Shown: piece after piece, positions 16,601 to 22,372 of the stretch
How the letters are laid out: every line of letters starts with the position of its first letter
How positions within the stretch are numbered: the stretch's first letter is position 1
Source: CAYWJT01 sp964458655
GTDB lineage: Bacteria > Acidobacteriota > Aminicenantia > Aminicenantales > Saccharicenantaceae
Direction of reading: 5' to 3'
DNA: 33,793 bases
Assembly: GCA_964458655.1 (NCBI GenBank)
Contig: CAYWJT010000027.1
Coordinates: 1 to 33,793 of the forward strand
Notes under the pieces: generated by a model
Databases searched by the model: none
The model's input: the letters and a program-made list of their open reading frames with translations, nothing else
Told to the model about the DNA's origin: nothing
Made by a program: the position numbers and the translations under genes

Positions 16601-16815
16601 AGCTCGGCATCGTCAGCACCCTGCGCAACGACACCTTCACCCTGAACGGCACCATCAAGGAGGGCGGCGTCGAGTATCTCGTGAAAAAGCCGCTGTTTTT
16701 TGGTATAAATGTCATCAACAGGATGCCCGACAAGAAGATAAGCTTCAGGGAGATGATGGACCGCATCAACCGGGTCGGGCAGTCCGAAACGGGCTCGAAG
16801 AGCAAAGGAGGATAA
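13675..16815 (+). CDS. AsmA-like / YdbH-type intermembrane protein
   Basis: 1046 residues from ATG 13675; an upstream in-frame ATG (13603) lies before the promoter and is rejected. One N-terminal transmembrane helix (residues ~8-31) anchors it in the inner membrane. The rest is a long periplasmic chain of repeated beta-strand units, as in AsmA-like proteins that bridge the envelope and carry phospholipid. The C-terminal part (GGLIQLSNFAVEKPF, DVDIVDIDLKKLTDEVPFG, then EVTGILRGEV) matches the YdbH-type end rather than TamB. It is followed after 4 nt by a YdbL-like gene, the same pairing as E. coli ydbH-ynbE-ydbL, which supports the call. Lipid transport is inferred from family; no ynbE-sized separate gene is present. 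Confidence 0.8.
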   Translation: MRRGLKITLRAVAALVVAIIVAVVTAVLLFFYNKTLVKNLLVRQLNKRPGLSVSVGKLDYKLFPLRLDLEAATVVMEDASMRLEVALREMTVTGDLKKLYRNERPAFEAVVIRGAELKFEQRVVSEEPVDIEAIVMQAADYLDYVGRIALEKCGVRLLAAGASLRVDGFDLKIVRSAERPGFWLELEAPEVRAAGGNGEFEAVTGLKTAASLKLAPVLAANLRLTLLRPGLSAASLDRPLAFESISADLDAIWRLKENSLYVSKYALRVPGLAEAEGAVSASFGGDIRLDTYSSLKAASLKALVSLAGDRLPGELKGLDFDSGLAVEGRFSLAGGEARFDVQALLDAGRFRTVVSGVPLRGGFRARLTASGAPEDVRAAGSLEASLAGFSTAGATFGDSTLSLSFNATPRAFNVERVRFRSNRFAYALSEDTQWDFDRFEAALQAAFEPGSRRLTLRSAEFRLAGLPPVTLSGWARLGDVMTGDMTVEMRGLTVPKARELLAKFIPPELSGWDAGGDIDFTAGAKRLSTATEEWQVQASLALKEAAFNDPGFTMAGEKLEPKLEFAGAFDPAKRSLAFSGRLALSAGESLLKSFYVSWDRNPVEATLRGVFFPGESRFEGLSARVLFPTIGELNVRGVGRLRSTAALELNSDFSLAVAPLLSLYSQAGAEKGSELKISGKVSGRVDISVDADEARVSGRTALSLERLENPAAKLTLEGLAADIPFILDLRRKEGAGKPESSDLPEKGRFSLGRLKTPLLAFDGVEAALAAGPNRFEFEPLTLRLFGGRLEFGRTALFIDPEGGALTGRTSMRLDELDLAGLPFASGQVRLTGKAKLDFPEIELSRERLGIRGQGELRVFGGLIQLSNFAVEKPFSESRRISLDVDIVDIDLKKLTDEVPFGEVTGILRGEVRELTFSYGQPERFFLKVESVPRKGVPQTFSLKAVDNLTILSSGERASAGTSPLWMRFVRGFQYRKLGIVSTLRNDTFTLNGTIKEGGVEYLVKKPLFFGINVINRMPDKKISFREMMDRINRVGQSETGSKSKGG

Positions 16816-16819
16816 AGCC

Positions 16820-17407
16820 ATGAGAAAAAGGACCGCCTTGCTGACGCTCCTGGCCGCCGGCTTCACTTTCATCATCGCCTGCATCACGGTGAACATCTAT
16901 TTCCCCGAGGCCACGGTGAAGAAGGCCGCCGAGGAGATCGTCGACGAGATCCGCAAGAAGGACGAGAAGGACAAGCAGGAAGCGATCAAGTCGCCTGAGG
17001 CCTTTTTCCGCCGGCCGGGCTTCAGCCTGGTGCCCATGGCCTGGGCCCAGGAAGAGACCAGCGTCTCGACACCCGCCATAAGGGCCCTCAAGGATTCCCT
17101 GAAGAACCGCTTCCCGAGCCTGAAGCCCTATTTCGACGGCGGCAACATCGGTGAGACCAACAAGGGCCTGGTCGAGATACGCGACGAGGCCGGCCTGAAC
17201 CTGAAGGACAAGGCCGCCCTGCGCAACCTGGTCAAGGATGAGAACGCCGACCGGATGAAACTATACGCCGAGGTCGCCAAGGCCCTGAACATCGACGCCG
17301 GCCAGCTCGAGCGCGTCCAGAAGATCTTCGCCGAGAGCTGGATCAGGAACGCTTCGCCCGGCTGGTGGGTCCAGAACGAAAGCGGGCAGTGGGTCAAGAA
17401 GAGCTGA
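16820..17407 (+). CDS. YdbL-like DUF1318 lipoprotein with fused outer-membrane anchor segment
   Basis: 195 residues from ATG 16820, 4 nt after the AsmA-like gene, with AAAGGAGG overlapping that gene's end. Residues 1-21 end in the lipobox IIAC (Cys21); residue +2 is Ile, not Asp, so an outer-membrane lipoprotein is expected. Right after the cysteine comes a beta-strand-like ITVNIYFPEATVKKAAEEIV, then a charged linker, then a second hydrophobic, Ala-rich spot near LVPMAWAQE. Residues ~105-195 match the YdbL domain: G-x-x-G-E-x-x-x-G, a helix with R-x-x-x-Y, and the ending ASPGWWVQNESGQWVKKS. In E. coli the lipoprotein (YnbE) and the periplasmic helper (YdbL) are separate; here one protein seems to do both jobs. 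That fusion reading is inference. Confidence 0.8.
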   Translation: MRKRTALLTLLAAGFTFIIACITVNIYFPEATVKKAAEEIVDEIRKKDEKDKQEAIKSPEAFFRRPGFSLVPMAWAQEETSVSTPAIRALKDSLKNRFPSLKPYFDGGNIGETNKGLVEIRDEAGLNLKDKAALRNLVKDENADRMKLYAEVAKALNIDAGQLERVQKIFAESWIRNASPGWWVQNESGQWVKKS

Positions 17408-17486
17408 CGCCGCCCGCGAGCCGTTGACATCGCCGCGCTTCGGCGAAGCCGGGCCCCTTGGCACTCATTACTTGGGGAGGCTCACC

Positions 17487-19550
17487 ATGTTTCGGCCGCG
17501 TCTGACGCGTATCGCGCCTATCGCCCTGGCGGTGTTCCTGGCCCTGCCGGGTTGCAAGGAGGCCGCGGACCCGCAGTCCGCCGCGAACTTCGACGCGGCG
17601 GGCTTCCGCCGCTCCAAACCGATCGCGCGCCGGGAGGCCTTCTTCGGCCTGCATTTCGACCTGCATCCTCAGGCCGCGGACACCGCGCTCGGCGCCGACA
17701 TATCAGAGGACAATATCCGCGACCTGCTCGAGCGCGTCCGGCCCGATTACGTCCAGTACGACTGCAAAGGCCACGCTGGTTGGGCGGGCTATCCGACCCG
17801 CGTCGGCTGGGCCAGCCCGGGTATCGTCAAGGACAGCCTGGCCGTCTGGAGAAAGGCGACCCGCGACTTGGGCGTCGGGCTCTACATCCATTATTCCGGG
17901 GTCTGGGACTCCAAGGCCGTCGCCGAGCATCCCGATTGGGCCCGCGTCGGCCCGGACGGCAAACGCGACTCCAACGCCACCTCGGTCTTCGGACCATACG
18001 TGGACGAACTGCTCATCCCCCAGCTCAAGGAGGTGACAGAGAAGTACGGCTTGGACGGCGTCTGGGCGGACGGCGAGTGCTGGGCGGCCCAGCTCGATTA
18101 CTCGCCCGCGGCCCTGGCGGCCTGGAGGCGGGCGACGGGCTACCGGGACGCTCCCCGGGACAGGTCCGACCCGCGCTGGCTCGAATGGAAGATGTTCCAC
18201 CGCCGGGCCTTCGAGCGCTACCTCGAGCACTGGGTGGATTCGCTGCACGCCGCGAACCCCGCCCTGCAGCTCACCTCGAACTGGATGTACACCACGTTCG
18301 CGCCCAAGCCGGTCGAGGCCCGGCTCGATTTCCTCTCCGGAGATTATTCCCCGGGTCTTTCGGTGGACAGGGCCAGGGTCGAAGCCCGCTATCTGGCCTC
18401 GACGGGCATGCCCTGGGACCTCATGGCCTGGGGCTTCGACAAGGGCAAAGACCTGGGCTGGAGCATCAAGCCGTCAGAGCACCTGATGCAGGAGGCGGCC
18501 GTGGTCCTCATGCAGGGCGGCGGCTTCCAGGTCTATCATCAGCCGACCCGTTCCGGACGCGTCGTCGAGCCGATAATAGCACAGGAAGCCGCCGTCGCGG
18601 GCTTCTGCCGCGCCCGGCAGGCCGTCAGCCACAAGAGCGCGACCGTGCCCCAGGTCGCCCTGCTCCTTTCGAGCGAGAGCTTCTGGGACCGCTCCGAGGC
18701 CGTCTTCGCGCCCTGGGGCGACGTCTTCCTGGAGCTTGAAGGCGCGCTCCACGCGCTGCTCAACCTCCACTATTCGGTGGACATCATGGCCGAGCACCAG
18801 CTTCTGCCACGGCTGGACGAGTTCCCGCTGCTCGTCATCGCCGACGCCCACAGGCTGAGCGAAGAATTCCGCAAGCGCGTCGGGAGCTATGTCGAGCGCG
18901 GCGGCAGCCTGCTCCTGCTCGGCGAAAAATGCGCCCGGTTGTTCCAGCCGATGCTGGGGGTGGAGTTCGACGGCGGCCCGGCCGAAAAGCAGGCTGAGCT
19001 GGCCGCGCCGTCGGGCGTGGTAAACGCCAACGGAGCCTGGCAGAAGGTCAGGCCGGGGACCGCGGCGGTCAGGGCGCGCATACACAACACCCGTGACGTC
19101 GGCAAGGACGGCGAGCCGGCCGCGACCGTCAACGCCTTCGGCAAGGGAAAAGTGGCCGCCGTTTACGGGCCGGTCGCTTCCGTCTATTACCGCTCGCACC
19201 ACCCTTGGCTGAGGGATTTCATCGGCGGCCTGGCGGCTGAGCTTTTACCGGACCCCGACGTCCGGGTCGAGGGGCCGCCCTGCCTGGACGTGGCCCTGAG
19301 AAGGACCCGCGACGGCCGGCTCAGCGTGCATCTTCTCAACACGGTCGGGATGCCCCTGCCGGACAGGTATGTGTTCACCGATTTCATCCCGCCGCTCGAA
19401 GGCGTCCGGCTTGTGGTCAAGACAGCGGCCCGCCCGAAGAGCGTCGCCTGGGTCCCGGAAGGCGGGCGGCTCGACTGGAAGTGGCGGACGGGCAGGCTCG
19501 AAGTAAAAGTGCCGAGACTCAAGGTCCACGGCGTGCTGGTCATCGATTGA
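17487..19550 (+). CDS. Glycoside hydrolase lipoprotein, alpha-L-fucosidase-like (GH151/GHL6/GH29-like)
   Basis: 687 residues from ATG 17487 behind GGGGAGG; earlier in-frame starts lack a site. A lipobox LPGC puts the anchor at Cys23. Residues ~50-390 look like a TIM barrel: FFGLHFDLHPQAAD, DYVQYDCKGHAGWAGYPTRVG and DGVWADGECW (Asp195, Glu197), the last resembling the fucosidase strand-4 nucleophile region. Residues ~395-600 contain a Rossmann-like beta-galactosidase-trimerisation-type domain (VALLLSSESFW, LLVIADAHRLSEEFRKRV, GGSLLLLGE), followed by a beta-sandwich. This barrel-plus-trimerisation layout fits GH151 or the GHL6 group best; GH42 and GH29 are alternatives. It lies 79 nt after the YdbL-like gene and 22 nt before the Memo gene. 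The substrate is not determined. Confidence 0.65.
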   Translation: MFRPRLTRIAPIALAVFLALPGCKEAADPQSAANFDAAGFRRSKPIARREAFFGLHFDLHPQAADTALGADISEDNIRDLLERVRPDYVQYDCKGHAGWAGYPTRVGWASPGIVKDSLAVWRKATRDLGVGLYIHYSGVWDSKAVAEHPDWARVGPDGKRDSNATSVFGPYVDELLIPQLKEVTEKYGLDGVWADGECWAAQLDYSPAALAAWRRATGYRDAPRDRSDPRWLEWKMFHRRAFERYLEHWVDSLHAANPALQLTSNWMYTTFAPKPVEARLDFLSGDYSPGLSVDRARVEARYLASTGMPWDLMAWGFDKGKDLGWSIKPSEHLMQEAAVVLMQGGGFQVYHQPTRSGRVVEPIIAQEAAVAGFCRARQAVSHKSATVPQVALLLSSESFWDRSEAVFAPWGDVFLELEGALHALLNLHYSVDIMAEHQLLPRLDEFPLLVIADAHRLSEEFRKRVGSYVERGGSLLLLGEKCARLFQPMLGVEFDGGPAEKQAELAAPSGVVNANGAWQKVRPGTAAVRARIHNTRDVGKDGEPAATVNAFGKGKVAAVYGPVASVYYRSHHPWLRDFIGGLAAELLPDPDVRVEGPPCLDVALRRTRDGRLSVHLLNTVGMPLPDRYVFTDFIPPLEGVRLVVKTAARPKSVAWVPEGGRLDWKWRTGRLEVKVPRLKVHGVLVID

Positions 19551-19572
19551 CCAAGGCCGCATGGAGGTGCGC

Positions 19573-20733
19573 ATGTCCGGAATAAAAGGTGAAGTGAAGG
19601 TCCAGACGGGTTCCGCGGACTCAATTCGGCGGTGCGCCGTCCGTCTGTTCGCGGCCGTAATCCGCCCGGCGGCAGTCTTTTCCCTACTGGTGTTCCTGGC
19701 CCTGCCGGCCGCGGCTCCGGCTGCCTCCCCGGCCGGCGACGGCCTGAGGCCTGTCCGGGACGACGTCGGCTTCTGCTGGGACCGCTCGGCCATGACGCGG
19801 CTCGTGCGCTATCTCGAGAGCGTCGAGACCGAAAGATTCCCAGCCGAAGGCCTGGTCGCCGCCATATCGCCCCACGACGACTATCTCTACGCCGGCCGGC
19901 TGTATTTCCCGCTGTTCAGGTCCCTGCGCACGAAAGAAGCGGTGATATTCGGCGTCACCCACGGCACGGTCCGGAGCGAGATACAGGGGCTGGACAGCAT
20001 CCTCATCCTGGACGATTTCAAGCTCTGGCCCGGCGTCTTGGGACCGGTCGGCGTGTCGGGCTTGCGGGAATACATCAAAGAGCGCCTGCCGCGGGGCGAC
20101 TTCATAGTCAGCGACAGGGCCCATGAGCTCGAGCATTCCATCGAAGCCCTCGTCCCCTTCCTCCAGTACTTCAACCCGGAAGTCAGGATCACGCCCATCA
20201 TGGTCGCTCCGATGCCTTTGAGCAAAATGGAGGAGCTCTCGGACCGGCTGGCCGGGGTCATCGCCGCCTATATCAAGGAAAAGAAGCTCGCGCCGGGCAG
20301 GGACATCTTTTTCCTCGTCTCCTCCGACGGCAACCACTACGGCAAGGATTTCAGCAACCTGGCCTTCGGCGAGGGCGAGAGCGCCTGGGCCAAGGCCCTG
20401 GATTTCGACCGGGGCCTTATCCGCTCCTACCTCACGGGCGTCGTCAGCCGGGAAAAGGTCGCCGGCCTCACGGCCGAGCTCTGGGGCAAAACCTACCTCG
20501 ATTACCGCAGCTCCTACTGGTGCGGCAAGTATTCCATTCCCTTCGGCCTGCTGGCCTCTGAAAAAACCATCAAGGCGGTGACGGGCAAGGGCCTCTCGGG
20601 CCGGCTGTTCCGCTTCTCCGACACCTGCAGCGAGGGCGTCCTGCCGCTCAAGAGGACGGGCATGGGCACGACCGCGCCCTTCTCCCTGCGGCACTGGGTG
20701 AGTTTCTGCTCTATCGGCTATTACCTGTATTGA
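19573..20733 (+). CDS. Exported Memo-family protein (AmmeMemoRadiSam system protein B-like)
   Basis: 386 residues. ATG 19573 is chosen because GGAGG (19563-19567) is correctly spaced; an ATG at 19561 has none. A long N-terminal region ends in a hydrophobic segment (residues ~28-48) that looks like a signal peptide with an extended n-region. The Memo fold follows: PHDDYLYAG with His101 (family PHAGYxYSG), GVTHGTV, the HELEHSIEALVPFLQ block (His184, His188), and SSDGNHYG (Asp252, His255; family SSDFSHY). These residues line the metal or active site in Memo. Memo proteins are normally cytoplasmic and often sit beside AMMECR1 and radical-SAM genes; neither is here, and an export signal is unusual. 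It follows the fucosidase-like gene by 22 nt, probably in one transcript. The reaction is unknown. Confidence 0.78.
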   Translation: MSGIKGEVKVQTGSADSIRRCAVRLFAAVIRPAAVFSLLVFLALPAAAPAASPAGDGLRPVRDDVGFCWDRSAMTRLVRYLESVETERFPAEGLVAAISPHDDYLYAGRLYFPLFRSLRTKEAVIFGVTHGTVRSEIQGLDSILILDDFKLWPGVLGPVGVSGLREYIKERLPRGDFIVSDRAHELEHSIEALVPFLQYFNPEVRITPIMVAPMPLSKMEELSDRLAGVIAAYIKEKKLAPGRDIFFLVSSDGNHYGKDFSNLAFGEGESAWAKALDFDRGLIRSYLTGVVSREKVAGLTAELWGKTYLDYRSSYWCGKYSIPFGLLASEKTIKAVTGKGLSGRLFRFSDTCSEGVLPLKRTGMGTTAPFSLRHWVSFCSIGYYLY

Positions 20734-21114
20734 GGGGCTGAGAGCGGCGGCCCGGAACCCTCGGCCCGGAAGGCACGTTTCCGCCGATTGAGTTCCGCCC
20801 TTCCCTTGATCCAGGCCTGACCCGGCCAGCTTTGCCGGGCGTTCAGGCGATTGGCCCGAGAACGTTCGCGAGGCTGGACCAATAACGGCCGGTCTGCGCC
20901 GGCACCCGTAGCATGCCAGGAGCAGCGGCCGGCCGCGGTCCGCTCGTGGGATGATCCCTTACGAAAGCAGGCGAAACTGACGGCGTCTTTCCTATCATGT
21001 TTATAGATTTCATAGGGGCCTCCGGCCGACCTTCCGACAGGGAGACTTCCCGTGGTCTGCGACCGGGCTTGGGCGCGTCAGACGGCGTTCGGCGGAGATG
21101 AAAAAAGGCGGGGC
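20734..21114. other. Gene-free 381-nt spacer
   Basis: Lies between two convergent transcripts. Apart from the bulged hairpin at 20815-20848 I see no tRNA, riboswitch, promoter pair or credible gene in it. A 91-codon minus-strand reading frame covers much of it but shows no domain and overlaps the MFS stop. Confidence 0.6.
20815..20848. terminator. Bulged 12-bp hairpin after the Memo gene
   Basis: GCCTGA (20815-20820) pairs with TCAGGC (20843-20848), and CCCGGC (20821-20826) pairs with GCCGGG (20834-20839), with a 3-nt bulge and a 7-nt loop. It sits between convergent genes, where a bidirectional transcription stop would be expected, but has no U-run on either strand. It could instead be an mRNA-stabilising or REP-like structure. 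Confidence 0.4.
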
Positions 21115-22311
21115 TCAATCCTTCCCGCCGCTCAGCCTGCGCAGGCGGAGAAGCAGCAGGAAAGCCGCGGCATACAGGGCGGCCGCGGCCGCCGTCACGG
21201 ACATGAAGCCGGCCTCATAAAGCCGCGGCGAAAGCCAGGAGCCGAAAGCCCGACCGACAGAGACGGCCGCCGCATAGAAGGCCATCAGCGTGGCCCGCGC
21301 CCCGGGCAGGATCTCGCTCACGAGCGGCATCAGGCTTACGACCATGTACTCGAAGGCGAAATAGAAGAGCGCAAGTCCGGCCACGGCCGTGACCGCCGAC
21401 CGGCCTCCGAGCGGCAGAAGCAGCGACACGACGGCGCAGGCGGCGAGGCCGAACCCGACGGCTCTGGACTTGCCGATTCGGTCGGTGGTGAGCGCCACCA
21501 GCCCTTCGCCGGCGAATTCGCAGACGCCGATCAGGGCCGAGGCCAGGCCCAGCGCCGCCAGCTTGAGCCCGAACGAATCCTCGAGCCACCGGCCGAAGGC
21601 GACGTTGACCAGTTCGTTCGCCGTGCCCGCAGAGAGGACCACGGTCAGGGCCGCCAAGGCCGCGGCCGAGCCGAAAACTTCCTTGTATTTTTCCAGATGG
21701 ACGGAACCGGCGGCTCTTCCGGGCGGTCCGTCTTCGCCAAGTCCTTGGGACCTAACGTTCCTCATCACGAGGACGACGGAGGTCAGCCCCGCGAGGCCCA
21801 GGACGGCCAGGGCCGCGAAAGGCGCTCTCCAGCCGGCGCGCGCCATGAGGAGACCCACAGCCGGCACGCCCAGGATGAAGGCCAGCGCCCAGCTCAACTC
21901 GCTCACGGCGAGGGCGAAGGCCCGCCGCGAATAGGGGAAACGGTCGCCGAGATGGGCGAGCGCCGCCGGGTCGAAAAGGTAGCGGCCGACGGTCATCAGC
22001 ACCAGGCCGGCCGTGAACTGAGGCAGACCCCGCCCCATGAAAGCGACGGCCGCTCCGAGGGTGAAGACTCCCGTCCCCAGGCCCATGCCCAGCCTGCGGC
22101 CGTGGCGGTCGGACAAGGGCGAAAGGAGCGGCCCCAGGGCGCCCGAAGCGGCCCTGACGGAAAGGGCCAGCGACATGGTCTTGAGGTCGACGCCGAGGCC
22201 CCTGGAGAAAGCGGGCAGGAAGGGATACATCATCCTGTAGCCGGAGTTGAGAACGGTCCGGAACAGGAAGATCAGGAGGAGGTCGCCGCGGGCCGGACGC
22301 TGTCCGTTCAT
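21115..22311 (-). CDS. MFS transporter
   Basis: 398-residue inner-membrane protein with about 12 hydrophobic segments. The loop between helices 2 and 3 carries the major facilitator motif A, LSPLSDRHGRRLG (residues 63-75), and a related pattern (LTTDRIGKSRAVG) lies in the second half, as expected from the duplicated fold. Starts at ATG 22311 with only a weak ribosome site. Its substrate cannot be told from sequence; drug efflux and sugar export are both possible. It follows the MetF-fusion gene on the same strand by about 60 nt and may share its transcript. Confidence 0.85.
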   Translation of the reverse strand: MNGQRPARGDLLLIFLFRTVLNSGYRMMYPFLPAFSRGLGVDLKTMSLALSVRAASGALGPLLSPLSDRHGRRLGMGLGTGVFTLGAAVAFMGRGLPQFTAGLVLMTVGRYLFDPAALAHLGDRFPYSRRAFALAVSELSWALAFILGVPAVGLLMARAGWRAPFAALAVLGLAGLTSVVLVMRNVRSQGLGEDGPPGRAAGSVHLEKYKEVFGSAAALAALTVVLSAGTANELVNVAFGRWLEDSFGLKLAALGLASALIGVCEFAGEGLVALTTDRIGKSRAVGFGLAACAVVSLLLPLGGRSAVTAVAGLALFYFAFEYMVVSLMPLVSEILPGARATLMAFYAAAVSVGRAFGSWLSPRLYEAGFMSVTAAAAALYAAAFLLLLRLRRLSGGKD

Positions 22312-22372
22312 AGGCCGCTAATTTACCCGAAAAACGGTCCGCGAAAAAGCCCGCGCGAAAATCGGTCAAGTC

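Noticed and set aside
20843..21118. 91-codon minus-strand frame in the 20734-21114 spacer
   Set aside because: No domain, no ribosome site, Pro/Arg-rich, overlaps the MFS stop codon.
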